Source of the DNA: an uncultured Coriobacteriaceae bacterium
GTDB lineage: Bacteria; Actinomycetota; Coriobacteriia; Coriobacteriales; Atopobiaceae
DNA length: 64,000 nt
Direction of reading: 5' to 3'
Assembly: GCA_902790135.1 (NCBI GenBank)
Contig: CADAQM010000006.1
Coordinates: forward strand, 1 to 64,000
Shown: positions 43,539 to 52,767 of the stretch, piece after piece
How positions within the stretch are numbered: position 1 is the first letter of the stretch
Layout: every line of letters begins with the position of its first letter
Notes under the pieces: model-generated
The model's database searches: none
Seen by the model: only the letters and a program-made list of their open reading frames with translations
Told to the model about the DNA's origin: nothing
Translations under genes and position numbers: made by a program

Positions 43539-44372
43539 CTAGAGGACCTCGTTCATCGCGCCAGAGAGGAACCCCGTCAGGTCGAGGCTCACGTAGGTGA
43601 AGCCCAGCTCGCGCAGGTGGCCGACCACCCGCTCACGCAGCGTGGGCTCGGCAAGGCGTACGATCTGCTCCGCATCAACCTCGATACGCGCCAGCTCGCC
43701 CTCCTTGCCATGGCAGCGTACGCGCAGTTGCCTGAGACCTAGGTCGTGCAGGTAGTCCTCGGCGAGCTCCACGCGCTTGAGCTTGAGCTCGGTGATGACG
43801 TCGCCGTAGGGAAAACGCGACGCTAGGCAGGCGGCTGACGGCATGTCCCAGGTGGGAAGCCCCATCTCGCGGGAGAGCTCCCGGATCTGCGCCTTGGTCA
43901 TGCCCACCTCGCGCAGCGGGCTAGCGATGCCCATCTCCGCAAGTGCGCGCATGCCGGGGCGGTAGTCGCCCTCGTCGTCCTTGTTGGACCCGTCTGCCAG
44001 CGCGGGGATGCCCTGCTCGGCGGCTGCCTCGACCATCTGGGCAAAGAGGGCCTTTTTGCAGTGGTAGCAGCGGTCCTTGGTGTTCTCGGCAAAGCCAGGG
44101 ATGGAGAGCTCGTCGTAGGGGACGACAATCTGGCGGATGCCCCGCTCGGCACAGAAGGCGCGCGTGCGCTCTATGTCGCGCTGAGGCGCCGCGTGTCCGG
44201 CTGACGTGACTGCGATCATGTGGTCGTCGAGCACCTTGTGGGCGATGGCTGCCAGGAAGGTGGAGTCAACGCCTCCCGAGAAGGCGATGGCCACCGAGCC
44301 CATGCCTGCGAGCAGAGCCTCGAGGGCCGTGAGGCGTTCTTGGGCCAGCTCTGATGCGGTTGTCTGGGACAT
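43539..44372 (-). CDS. larE: ATP-dependent sacrificial sulfur transferase LarE
   Basis: 277 residues from the ATG at 44372 with aaggaggagg upstream. Inserts sulfur into the nickel-pincer nucleotide cofactor of lactate racemase. The PP-loop SGGVDS is at 32-37; NTKDRCYHCKKALF and DGSNKDDEGDYRPGMRAL are LarE signatures, and PSAACLASRFPYG holds a conserved Cys that likely donates the sulfur. Divergent from larB-larC with a 161-base shared upstream region. The racemase gene larA is not in the window. Confidence 0.93.
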   Translation of the reverse strand: MSQTTASELAQERLTALEALLAGMGSVAIAFSGGVDSTFLAAIAHKVLDDHMIAVTSAGHAAPQRDIERTRAFCAERGIRQIVVPYDELSIPGFAENTKDRCYHCKKALFAQMVEAAAEQGIPALADGSNKDDEGDYRPGMRALAEMGIASPLREVGMTKAQIRELSREMGLPTWDMPSAACLASRFPYGDVITELKLKRVELAEDYLHDLGLRQLRVRCHGKEGELARIEVDAEQIVRLAEPTLRERVVGHLRELGFTYVSLDLTGFLSGAMNEVL

Positions 44373-44495
44373 GCGACCTCCTCCTTGTCGTGTTAGGCGT
44401 CTAGTATGCCATGACCGTACCCATAAGCCCACTGCTTTGGTAGGAAACTATGGCTCCGTCATGGCTGCGTGCCCATCCCCGCATGACTGGTGGGG

Positions 44496-44513
44496 CAATT
44501 CGTGCGAGAATTG
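44496..44513. promoter_or_regulatory. Dyad in the larE-larB intergenic region
   Basis: CAATTCGTGCGAGAATTG: perfect 6-bp arms around a 6-base centre, 20 bases before larB. A candidate regulator site for lar expression; no regulator gene is adjacent. Confidence 0.35.
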
Positions 44514-44533
44514 GAGACCGAGAGGGAGGGATT

Positions 44534-45328
44534 ATGGAGCGACGTGAACTTGAGGAGCTACTGCGCGCCGTGGCGGCAGGCGAGGTTTCGCCTGGCGATG
44601 CGGAGGAGCGTCTGTCCGCAGCTCCGTTTGAGGACTTGGGTTACGCAAAACCCGACACCCATCGTGGCATGCGTCAGGGGGTGTCTGAGGTTGTCTATGG
44701 GGCAGGCAAGACCGCCGAGCAGATCGTGGGCATCGTGGGCGCGCTGCGTGCGGCGGGGGAGGAGCGTCTGCTCATCACCCGAATCGATGCCCAGAAGGCA
44801 GCGGCAGTGCGCGCCGGCCTTGCGCCAAAGGACGCGGAGGTCTTCGTCTACCACGAGATTCCGCAGCTGGCGATGATCGGGGAGCCGCCCGTGCCTGACG
44901 GGGTGGGTTACGTGGCCGTATGCGCGGCAGGCACGAGCGACCTCTATTGCGCGGAGGAGGCGGCCTATACCGCCGAGATGCTGGGAAGCCGCGTGCTCAG
45001 GATTTATGACGTGGGCGTGGCGGGGCTGCATCGGCTGCTCGCCCACGTGGAGGACATACAGAAGGCATCGGTGATCATCGCGGTCGCCGGCATGGAAGGT
45101 GCGCTGGCCAGTGTGGTGGGCGGATTGGCCGCGTGTCCGGTCATCGCCTGCCCGACCAGCGTGGGCTACGGGGCATCGCTCGGTGGTGTCGCGGCGCTGC
45201 TCAGCATGCTCAACTCCTGCGCGAGCGGAGTGAGCGTGGTCAACATCGACAACGGATTCGGGGCGGGCTATCAGGCTGCGCTGATCGATCACGTGGGCGC
45301 CCGAGGGGCCCACATCGAGGAGGAGTAG
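44534..45328 (+). CDS. larB: Nickel-pincer cofactor biosynthesis protein LarB
   Basis: 264 residues. LarB carboxylates and hydrolyses nicotinic acid adenine dinucleotide to start cofactor synthesis. N-terminal helical part (LEELLRAVAAGEVSPGDAEERL), then the PurE-like AIR-carboxylase domain: VYGAGKTAEQIVGI, VAVCAAGTSDLYCAEEAAYTAEMLG, AGMEGALASVVGGLAACPVIACPTSVGYG. All are well conserved. Two bases separate it from larC. Confidence 0.94.
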   Translation: MERRELEELLRAVAAGEVSPGDAEERLSAAPFEDLGYAKPDTHRGMRQGVSEVVYGAGKTAEQIVGIVGALRAAGEERLLITRIDAQKAAAVRAGLAPKDAEVFVYHEIPQLAMIGEPPVPDGVGYVAVCAAGTSDLYCAEEAAYTAEMLGSRVLRIYDVGVAGLHRLLAHVEDIQKASVIIAVAGMEGALASVVGGLAACPVIACPTSVGYGASLGGVAALLSMLNSCASGVSVVNIDNGFGAGYQAALIDHVGARGAHIEEE

Positions 45329-45330
45329 CA

Positions 45331-46806
45331 ATGGGAACGGGCAAGACGCTGTATCTGGAGTGTGCGAGTGGCATCAGTGGCGACATGGTTGTCGGCGCGC
45401 TGCTCGACCTTGGTGCCAACGAGGATGGCCTGAGGCGAGCGCTGGCGAGCCTGAACGTCGATGGCTTCGAGATTGCCGTGACGCGCAAGCTGGCGTCCGG
45501 CATCGAGGGCTGCGACTTCGACGTAGTCCTCGACGAGGTGCATGAGTCGCATGACCATGACATGGACTACCTCTACGGTGACCTCGATGGGGAGGAGCAT
45601 GACCACGGGCATGGCCATGGCCACCATCACCACCACGACCACGAGCACGAGCATCATCACGATCATGGGCATGGCCACCATCACCACCACGACCACGAGC
45701 ACGAGCATCATCACGATCATGGGCATGACCACCATCACCATGATCACGACCACGAGCATCATCACGACCATGACCACGGACATGGTCATCACCACCATCA
45801 CGAGCACCGCTCGCCGGCGGACATCGCTGCCATCATCGATGCAGCCGACCTCGCCCCGCGCGCCAAGGCCATCGCGCATCGCATCTTCGACATCGTCGCC
45901 CAGGCCGAGTCCAAGGCACACGGACTGCCGATCGAGGAGGTTCACTTCCATGAGGTTGGCGCGGTCGACTCCATCGTCGACGTGGTCTCGGTCGCCTATT
46001 GCCTCGATGACCTTGACGTGACCGACGCTGCCGTCTCTGCGCTGGCAGAGGGCTACGGCCGCGTGAGGTGCGCTCACGGTGTGCTTCCCGTGCCGGTGCC
46101 GGCCGTGACGCATATAGTTGCCGACCACGGGCTCGTCCTCGAGCGCCGCGACATCCAGGGTGAGCTCGTCACGCCCACCGGCGCCGCCATTGCCGCCGCC
46201 GTGCGCACGCTCGATGCTCCGCCCGCGCGCTATCGCGTGGTCCGCACGGGCCTTGGCACGGGCAAGCGGGCCTACAATCCGCCTAGCACGGTGCGTGCGA
46301 TGATCATCGAGGAGGTCGCGGAGGCTGCGCCTGCCCCAGTGCAAGCCACGCCTGAGGTGCTCGGCGCTCCCGACCTCTGGAAGCTCGAGACCGAGCTTGA
46401 CGACTGCACGGGCGAGGCCCTCGGCAACGTCTGCGAGCTGCTCTATGCGGCCGGCGCCCTCGAGGTGCACTACCTGCCCGTCTTCATGAAGAAGAACCGC
46501 CCGGGCTACCAGATTGAGGTGCTCTGCTCTGCCGCGCTCATCCATGTCCTCGAGAACGTAATCTTCGAGAACACCACCACCATCGGCATCCGCCGCTGCC
46601 CCGAGTGGCGCACAGCCCTGCCGCGCGAGGCACGCGAGATCCAGACCGAGCTTGGTGCGATCCGCGTGAAGGTGGTGACGCTTCCGAGTGGTATCGCGCG
46701 CGCCTACCCCGAGCATGACAGCATCGCCGCCATCGCCAAGGAGTGCGGCGTATCCTACCAGGATGCGCTGCGTGCGGCCCTTGTCGCAATCGAGTCGCAG
46801 CTCTGA
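45331..46806 (+). CDS. larC: Nickel insertion protein LarC with large histidine-rich insert
   Basis: 491 residues in one frame. LarC installs nickel in the pincer cofactor (using CTP). LYLECASGISGDMVVGALLDLG starts the protein, and ELDDCTGEALGNVCELLYAAGALEV lies in the second half. Residues ~71-159 are almost only His/Asp/Glu/Gly, with 46 His in residues 90-159, probably for nickel storage or delivery. Unlike Lactobacillus plantarum, where larC is split into larC1/larC2 joined by frameshifting, this is a single continuous gene. Ends at a strong terminator. Confidence 0.94.
   Translation: MGTGKTLYLECASGISGDMVVGALLDLGANEDGLRRALASLNVDGFEIAVTRKLASGIEGCDFDVVLDEVHESHDHDMDYLYGDLDGEEHDHGHGHGHHHHHDHEHEHHHDHGHGHHHHHDHEHEHHHDHGHDHHHHDHDHEHHHDHDHGHGHHHHHEHRSPADIAAIIDAADLAPRAKAIAHRIFDIVAQAESKAHGLPIEEVHFHEVGAVDSIVDVVSVAYCLDDLDVTDAAVSALAEGYGRVRCAHGVLPVPVPAVTHIVADHGLVLERRDIQGELVTPTGAAIAAAVRTLDAPPARYRVVRTGLGTGKRAYNPPSTVRAMIIEEVAEAAPAPVQATPEVLGAPDLWKLETELDDCTGEALGNVCELLYAAGALEVHYLPVFMKKNRPGYQIEVLCSAALIHVLENVIFENTTTIGIRRCPEWRTALPREAREIQTELGAIRVKVVTLPSGIARAYPEHDSIAAIAKECGVSYQDALRAALVAIESQL
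45619..45726 (+). repeat. Tandem 54-bp repeat coding the His-rich tract of LarC
   Basis: Two identical 54-base units (45619-45672 and 45673-45726), followed by a partly degenerate third copy up to about 45790. Each unit codes for 18 residues, so the frame is kept; copy-number change would alter tract length without breaking the gene. Confidence 0.9.
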
Positions 46807-46840
46807 CGCATTCGCGTGTCTGACACGCGTGAGGTCTAGC

Positions 46841-46876
46841 AAGAGGGGGCTTCCGTTCTCACGGAAGCCCCCTCTT
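46841..46876. terminator. Bidirectional terminator after larC
   Basis: Perfect 16-bp stem (46841-46856 with 46861-46876), TCTC loop, between larC and the convergent MoxR gene. A smaller 7-bp hairpin precedes it (46813-46829). Confidence 0.9.
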
Positions 46877-46896
46877 CATGGCGTTTGACCTTGGCG

Positions 46897-48408
46897 TTAC
46901 AGCCCCTGCAGCTCGTCCACCTCACGCAGCAGGTCGAGCCCGCGCTCGTGGAACATGAGCGCCTGGCTGTGCTGCACGAAGGACTCCGAGCCGTGCGCGC
47001 TCACAAAGCGCATGAACACCGGGTCCACGGCGAGGTGCGAGGCAAAGATCAGCATCTCCTGACCGTCGCCGTAGCAGCGGTCGAGGAAGGAGAGGGCTGC
47101 GTCGAGATGCGCGCTCGTGGTGCCCACGCGTGCGGAGAGGTCGCGCGCCGCCGCATTGAAGGGCTCGCGGGCTGCGGCAAAGGCATGCTCCACGCCACCC
47201 CTCGATGCCGCCCACTGCGCCACCTGCGCACGAATCTGCTCCCAGAGCTGGGCCTTCTCCACTGCCACGAGCTGCGTGGCGCTGGAGGAGCCCTTTGCGA
47301 GCGCCTCCTCGGCTGCCCTGTGCGCCTTGTCTGCAAGCTGCTCGACCACAGACGCCCCGTCGAAGCCCTCGAGCTGCTGCTTGTTGCCAGCCAGCTCCGC
47401 ACGCACCGCACGGAGAGCGCCCTCGGTTGCCTCCGCGTCGTGGGTCTCGTCGACCAAGGCGTCGAGCAGGAGGTTGACCAATGCGACGCGCTCGTCAAAC
47501 GGGGCCATCCGTGCGCGGCGCTCGATGGCGTTGCCAGAGGTCCCGGCTAGGATGTCACCCACCTTGTAGTCGTCGTGATACTTGGCAAAGAGGTCATAGT
47601 AGAGGGAGAAGTCCTCGGCTGTCTCGCTGTCCTGCAGGTATTGGGCCACGAGCGCCTGCGTGACGTTCATGTCCTCGTGCTCGTAGGCGACGAGCATCCG
47701 CGAGAGGTCCTCCCATCCTCGCGCGGTTACGATGCGAGCTCCGCTCACGGCGGCACGCACCTTGTAGAAGCTCTTGGGCTTGTTGGCAAGGTAGGTGGTG
47801 ATGGCGGGGTGCACGCCGTGTGCGACGGCGTAGTCCATCCACACGTCGAGGTCGGGCTCGATGTCGATCTTCTTCATGCGGTCCATCATCGCGGGGTCGA
47901 AGTCGCGTGCCGCGCGGTTGTATTCGGGCGGGTTTCCTGCGCAGACGATGATCCAGCCCTGCGGGAGACGGTGCTGGCCGAAGGTCTTGTACTGCAAGAA
48001 CTGCAGCATGGCGGGAGCGAGCGTCTCGCTCGCGCAGTTGACCTCGTCCAAGAAGAGCACGCCCTCGGTCACACCGGACTCCTCGATGGCGTCGTGGGTC
48101 GCGGCGATGATCTCGCTCATCGTGTAGCGCGAGACCTTGTAGCTCCTGCCTCCGAACTCGTCATCGTCGATATAGGGCAGGCCGAGCGCGCTCTGGCGCG
48201 TGTGATGGGTGATGGAGTACGAGACGAAGTTGATGCCCAGACGCTCGGCGATCTGCGCGACGATGGCGGTTTTGCCGATGCCCGGAGGGCCCATCAGGAT
48301 GAGCGGTCGCTGCATCTCGAAGGGTATGCGCAAAAGGCCGTGCTCATCGCGTGAAAGGTACGCACGGATGGCTCCCTCGACCTGCTCGGTTGCCTCTCTG
48401 ATGTTCAT
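46897..48408 (-). CDS. MoxR-family AAA+ ATPase
   Basis: 503 residues from the ATG at 48408 (aaggag upstream). AAA+ motor: Walker A GPPGIGKT (40-47), Walker B VLFLDEVN (117-124), sensor 1 IIVCAGNPPEYN and arginine finger DPAMMDRM. The ~230 residues after the AAA+ lid are helical, unlike the short lid of classical MoxR. Such ATPases work as chaperones with VWA proteins; the VWA gene immediately upstream is the partner, 56 bases before the start. Third gene of a three-gene operon. Confidence 0.9.
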   Translation of the reverse strand: MNIREATEQVEGAIRAYLSRDEHGLLRIPFEMQRPLILMGPPGIGKTAIVAQIAERLGINFVSYSITHHTRQSALGLPYIDDDEFGGRSYKVSRYTMSEIIAATHDAIEESGVTEGVLFLDEVNCASETLAPAMLQFLQYKTFGQHRLPQGWIIVCAGNPPEYNRAARDFDPAMMDRMKKIDIEPDLDVWMDYAVAHGVHPAITTYLANKPKSFYKVRAAVSGARIVTARGWEDLSRMLVAYEHEDMNVTQALVAQYLQDSETAEDFSLYYDLFAKYHDDYKVGDILAGTSGNAIERRARMAPFDERVALVNLLLDALVDETHDAEATEGALRAVRAELAGNKQQLEGFDGASVVEQLADKAHRAAEEALAKGSSSATQLVAVEKAQLWEQIRAQVAQWAASRGGVEHAFAAAREPFNAAARDLSARVGTTSAHLDAALSFLDRCYGDGQEMLIFASHLAVDPVFMRFVSAHGSESFVQHSQALMFHERGLDLLREVDELQGL

Positions 48409-48464
48409 GTCCGCTCCTTGTTGTCTTCGATCTCTTGTCTCTAGTCGTCGCTTGGCCGTGAGCG

Positions 48465-50039
48465 CTAGTACACGCTCAAGCTCTCGAATGCCCCGGGGTG
48501 CAGGGTCACCTGGATGGCCCAGGGCGGCACCAGATCTGGCCGATGGTCCTCGTCGTAGAAGACAAACGCGCACTTGTACGGGGGCATGCGCTCGGGATAG
48601 ATGCCCCAGCCGTCGGTGAAGTACACCAGTTCCTGGAGGTCGTCGAACTCGCCGGCATGCCTGAGCTCCTGCACGTAGCGGAAGGCGGGCCTGAAGTCCG
48701 TCCCGCCAAAGCCGCGCAGCTTGATGTTGCGCCGCCAGCGGTCGAGGTCGGCAAGCGAGGTGATCTTTATGTCGCTCTGCACGCGCGCGTCCGCCTGGAT
48801 GATGTGGATGTTGGTCTTGGCAAAGAAGCCACCCTCGCTGGTGAGCACGTCAAAGGTGGCGTCCACGAACTCCTGCACCACCTTTGCGCTGACCGAGCTC
48901 GAGGTGTCGATGACGATGACGAAGTCGCGAATGCGCTTCTCGCTGCGATACTCCAGCGGTTCGATGAGCGGCATGTTGCGATAGAGCTCGAGGCCATAGG
49001 TGTAGAAGACGTAGTCGAACTCGTCGTCCGAGAGGCGCATGTCCTCGTGCTCGACGGCAAACTGGCGGAGAAAGTCCCGGTAGTCCACGCGCTCGTGCGA
49101 GCTGACGGAGAGCTCGCGCATGAGGTTGCCCAGGCCTGACCCGCGCGTGCGGGAGAGGGCCTCGAGGTCGACGCGCATGCTCTTTGCCGCGCGGCTCCAC
49201 GCCTCCTCGGCACGCGAACGCTCCGCGTCCGAGAGCGGAGGCCGTGTCGTGGCGCCATCACGTGTGGTCTTATGGGCGAGCGAGCCGTCCTGGCTGTCGT
49301 CCGAGGCTCCATCTTCATGGCCGGTTGCTTCGTAGGAAGCTTTCTCCGGCGCATCCTCACCTGGTTTGCCCTTGTCCTTGGCAAGAGAGCCACTTTGCAG
49401 GGGTGGGCGTCCCATCTTGTCTGGGGCGCCATCTGGCTGTGGTTGCGCGGGGGCACCTCCACCCCGGTCTGGCGCCTGGGAGGACGGCCAGAGGCTGTGG
49501 TCGTCCACGTGGAAGAGCGACTGCCACCGCATGCGCACGTCGCCATAAGAGCCGTCACGGAGGGCTCGGTAGAGTCGCTCGGTCGAGACCGGGCCGCCAA
49601 AGTCTCTATCCAGCCGCTTGAAAACGGCCTGCTCATCGATGCCGCGCTTTCCCGCGCGCATTCCGACGAGCTCGGTCACGAGGCTCTCGGCCACGATGTC
49701 GGCAGCGAGGTCCCAGGATGGGCCATCCACCGACGAGCCGACGAAGGGATGCAGCAGGATGCAGTGGGTCAGCACATGCATCAGGTCGTGGGTCGGGGCG
49801 GTCCTCGTGCGCGAGAAGGCCCGCAGCAACAGCTGGGCATCCACAAAGAGGGTCTTGCCGTCGCAGGCGAAGGGCTCGTCCTGGGTGGCGGGCTTCGGGT
49901 CGAGCAGACCGATCGACAACGAGAGGAATGGGTTGTCGGTGACGATGAGGCCGCGTGCGAGGTCGATGACGCGCACGGCAAGATTCCAGGCCTGTCCGTC
50001 CGGTTCCGCGGGTTGGGTTTTGGTCAGCGTGTCGGTCAT
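48465..50039 (-). CDS. VWA domain protein with metallopeptidase-like N-terminus (DUF2201 type)
   Basis: 524 residues. The N-terminal ~180 contain THDLMHVLTHCILLHPF (H84, H88, H92), the zinc-binding-like motif of the DUF2201 putative metallopeptidase part. Residues ~185-285 are a low-complexity linker. The C-terminus is a VWA-like fold whose metal site DTSSS (378-382) and later Thr/Asp (GGTDFRPAF; YFTDGW) are retained. It is the usual companion of MoxR AAA+ ATPases. The start has little ribosome-site support but is coupled to the upstream gene (9 bases). Confidence 0.88.
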   Translation of the reverse strand: MTDTLTKTQPAEPDGQAWNLAVRVIDLARGLIVTDNPFLSLSIGLLDPKPATQDEPFACDGKTLFVDAQLLLRAFSRTRTAPTHDLMHVLTHCILLHPFVGSSVDGPSWDLAADIVAESLVTELVGMRAGKRGIDEQAVFKRLDRDFGGPVSTERLYRALRDGSYGDVRMRWQSLFHVDDHSLWPSSQAPDRGGGAPAQPQPDGAPDKMGRPPLQSGSLAKDKGKPGEDAPEKASYEATGHEDGASDDSQDGSLAHKTTRDGATTRPPLSDAERSRAEEAWSRAAKSMRVDLEALSRTRGSGLGNLMRELSVSSHERVDYRDFLRQFAVEHEDMRLSDDEFDYVFYTYGLELYRNMPLIEPLEYRSEKRIRDFVIVIDTSSSVSAKVVQEFVDATFDVLTSEGGFFAKTNIHIIQADARVQSDIKITSLADLDRWRRNIKLRGFGGTDFRPAFRYVQELRHAGEFDDLQELVYFTDGWGIYPERMPPYKCAFVFYDEDHRPDLVPPWAIQVTLHPGAFESLSVY

Positions 50040-50048
50040 CGCGTACCC

Positions 50049-51188
50049 CTAGAGCAGCAGGTCGTCGAGGTCGTCGAGTCCGGCGAGCCCGTTTTCATCG
50101 GCATCCGCCGTTGCGGGCTTGCCGCCGCGCGGGCGATGGGCCAGCAGCCATGCCGCAGCCTGTGCGTGCCCGGCCTCCGAGGCAGCGAGCATGGCGGCGT
50201 CGACGTTTGCCGCGGTGAGCGTGTCAGACCAGTCCGCGAGCCGCCCGAGCTCAGCCATGCGCCCGGCCTTGGCGAGCACCAGAAGCAGCCTGCCGTTGAG
50301 CTCCTCGCTTGCCGGCTCAAGATGGGGCACCATCTGCGCCACCAGCTCGACGTCGTTCTGTAGCCACTTGAGCGCGCTGAGCCTTTCGAGAAAGACGTCT
50401 GGCGCCTCGTCGCAGACGAACTCGACGATGCGCGGATGCACCTTCGGGACGATGAGGCTGCCCAGGATGCGGCGGAGGTACTGGTCCCCCTGGCCATGCA
50501 TGTGGTACATCTCCAGCATGCGCGCGCCAAAAGCGAGGCAGGTCTCGGCGGTTCTCTCGTCGTGCTCGCCCTCATGGCGTAGTGCGTGCCAGGCGCGCAC
50601 CATGGCCGCCCTGAAGAGGTCGTCGAACACGACGGCGTCAAAACAGCCCTCGGCGGCGAGTTGTGCCACCAGGTCGCAGGTTGCGCGGAGGTCAGTCTTT
50701 CTCTCGTAGGCAGAACCGGCTAGGTGCTCGTTTGCCCTTCCCCTGAACGGCTCGAAGACCTCGGTGGAAACCGTCGGATCCATGGGATTGAGAAAGAGCG
50801 TGGGGCTCTGTCGCGTGAGGGCAAACCTGGTGAAGGTCGCCTCGTTGGGCAAAAGCGCCCTGAACATCGTGGGTGGCCTGACGTTGTCAAGCAGGTCAAC
50901 GCCGCGGTCGAGCAGGAAGCGCGCGGTGTCCTCGTTGGCGCAGCGCAGTGCCAGAGCCAGCGCCCATGACTCGTAGACGAACTCGCCGAAGCTCTCGTAG
51001 AGCGCCTGCATGATGGGAGCATCGCCAAAGGTGGCTGCACGCTCCAGCAGGTCCACCGCCTCGGTGGGGGAGACGTCCTTCCAGACGGGGGCTAGTGCGC
51101 GGATCTGCTCAAGGGCAAGCTCCTCGCTGCCTATGGTAAGCGCCTCGCGTGCGCTCCTGACCATGCCGGCCACGTCCTGCCGTCCCAT
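50049..51188 (-). CDS. Ankyrin-like helical repeat protein, operon mate of MoxR/VWA
   Basis: 379 residues from the ATG at 51188 (ggaggt seven bases upstream; the in-frame start 9 bases earlier sits on that site). Contains degenerate helical repeats (DLLERAATFGDAPIMQALYE; LALALRCANEDTARFLLDRGVDLLDNV; MLAASEAGHAQAAAWLLAH) of the ankyrin kind. The middle part is unassigned. First gene of the operon, suggesting that it selects targets for the MoxR/VWA pair; this is inference. No defence or methanol-dehydrogenase genes adjoin. Confidence 0.7.
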   Translation of the reverse strand: MGRQDVAGMVRSAREALTIGSEELALEQIRALAPVWKDVSPTEAVDLLERAATFGDAPIMQALYESFGEFVYESWALALALRCANEDTARFLLDRGVDLLDNVRPPTMFRALLPNEATFTRFALTRQSPTLFLNPMDPTVSTEVFEPFRGRANEHLAGSAYERKTDLRATCDLVAQLAAEGCFDAVVFDDLFRAAMVRAWHALRHEGEHDERTAETCLAFGARMLEMYHMHGQGDQYLRRILGSLIVPKVHPRIVEFVCDEAPDVFLERLSALKWLQNDVELVAQMVPHLEPASEELNGRLLLVLAKAGRMAELGRLADWSDTLTAANVDAAMLAASEAGHAQAAAWLLAHRPRGGKPATADADENGLAGLDDLDDLLL

Positions 51189-51325
51189 CCGACTCACCTC
51201 CCTGTGCCAACAGGCTTAGTCTAGCCGTGCTTGTGGAGTATAAGGGCGGACTGGGCCAATATCCTTACATCTCAATGAGCCGCCAGCTAAGCGAAGGCGA
51301 TTCAGGCGAAGGGCACGAGAAAGAA

Positions 51326-51367
51326 CTGCCCCCGTTACCATGCGAGAAACGCAGACAACGGGGGCAG
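51326..51367 (-). terminator. Terminator of the MFS gene
   Basis: 11-bp stem (51326-51336 with 51357-51367) and 20-base loop; on the minus strand it is followed by TTCTTTCTC. Intrinsic terminator for the MFS gene. Confidence 0.75.
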
Positions 51368-51392
51368 GGCAAACGCGATGGGCGCCTTGGGC

Positions 51393-52631
51393 CTACTTGT
51401 GGTCAGGCACCTTGACCATGATGAAGAAGCCGAGGATGAACAGCAGGGAGATGGAGAGGACGCCCAGCGAGGGGTTGCCGGTCAGGAAGGTGAAGGCGCT
51501 CACCAGGCCGGTGCCCATGATGGCGGCGTACTTTCCGAAGATGTCGAAGAAGCCAAAGTACTCATTGGCGTGCTCCTTGGGGCAGAGCTTGCCGAACTCG
51601 GAGCGCGAGAGCGCCTGGATGCCGCCCTGGAACAGGCCCACGCAGATGGCCAGGATCCAGAAGTCGCGTGCGGTGCGCAGGAAGAACGCGGCATAGAGCG
51701 TGATGAAGAAGTAGCCCAGGATGCCCACGAGGATCATCTTCTTGGTGCCTACCTTGCTGCCGAGCTTGCCATAGATGATCGAGGACGGCCACGCCACGAA
51801 CTGGGTCACCAGCAGGGCGAGCACCAGCTGCGTGCCGGCGATGCCGAGGTTGGCGCCATAGCTGGTGGACATCTTGATGACGGTGTGGACGCCGTCGATG
51901 TAGAAGAAGTAGGCGAGGATGAACCAGCGGAGCGACTCGTCCGCCCAGATGTTCTTGAGGGTGCCGCTGATGCCGGTGATGGCCTTGCCGATGGCGCCAC
52001 GCTCATAGGGCTTGAAGCTGCGCTGCTCGACGTTGCGCAACATGGGGATCGTGAAGGTGACCCACCAGATGGTCGTGATGATGAAGGCGACGAGCATGGC
52101 CGTCTGGAAGCTCATGCCCAGCTTCTCGTAGTTGAGCACCACCAGCAGGCACACGATGAAGGGGATGCACGATCCCACGTAGCCCCAGGCAAAGCCCTGG
52201 CTCGAGACCTCGTCCATTCGCTCGTCGGTGGTCGCGTCCACCAACAGGGCGTCGTAGAACACGAACGACGAGTTGAGCATGACGGCGGAGACCACGTAGA
52301 TGACCAGGAACGGCAGCCAGGTGCTGGGGAATCCCATGGCGATGGTCGCGATCGCGCCGATGCCCACCGTACCGATGATGAACTTCTTGCGCATGCCCTT
52401 CATGTCGGCCACGGAGCCGAGGATGGGCATGAGCAGGGCGATGATGAGCGACGCGATGGTCTCGGCGAGGCCCCAGGCGCCCACGGCGACTTCCTCAACC
52501 GCAGGGTCCTTGGCGGCGAGGTAGTTGAAGTAGATGGGAATCACGCTCGTGGCGAGCAGCACCAGAGCGGAGTTGCCCACGTCATACAGAATCCAGCTGA
52601 GCTCTGCCTTTGTGAACTTTGTCCGAGCCAT
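51393..52631 (-). CDS. UMF1-type MFS transporter
   Basis: 412 residues, about 12 transmembrane segments. LSWILYDVGNSALVLLATSVIPIYF at the N-terminus is a hallmark of the unknown major facilitator/Atg22-like family. LMPILGSVADMKGMRKKF matches the MFS loop 2-3 signature. Members in yeast release amino acids from vacuoles; bacterial substrate unknown. Start supported by aaggggga. Confidence 0.92.
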   Translation of the reverse strand: MARTKFTKAELSWILYDVGNSALVLLATSVIPIYFNYLAAKDPAVEEVAVGAWGLAETIASLIIALLMPILGSVADMKGMRKKFIIGTVGIGAIATIAMGFPSTWLPFLVIYVVSAVMLNSSFVFYDALLVDATTDERMDEVSSQGFAWGYVGSCIPFIVCLLVVLNYEKLGMSFQTAMLVAFIITTIWWVTFTIPMLRNVEQRSFKPYERGAIGKAITGISGTLKNIWADESLRWFILAYFFYIDGVHTVIKMSTSYGANLGIAGTQLVLALLVTQFVAWPSSIIYGKLGSKVGTKKMILVGILGYFFITLYAAFFLRTARDFWILAICVGLFQGGIQALSRSEFGKLCPKEHANEYFGFFDIFGKYAAIMGTGLVSAFTFLTGNPSLGVLSISLLFILGFFIMVKVPDHK

Positions 52632-52767
52632 AGATCCCCCTTACCGCATGGTGCGCATGTAAACCCATTCAGGGTAGCAATTGGTACGCCGCCTCACAGC
52701 AATGTGCCCGCCGAGGATGCAGATGAATCGGTAGCGTGGGCCACATTCTCCCTTCGCGGTAAGGTGA

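Noticed and set aside
45540-45830. CRISPR-like repeats
   Set aside because: The repeats are tandem, without spacers, in frame with larC and code for histidine-rich sequence.
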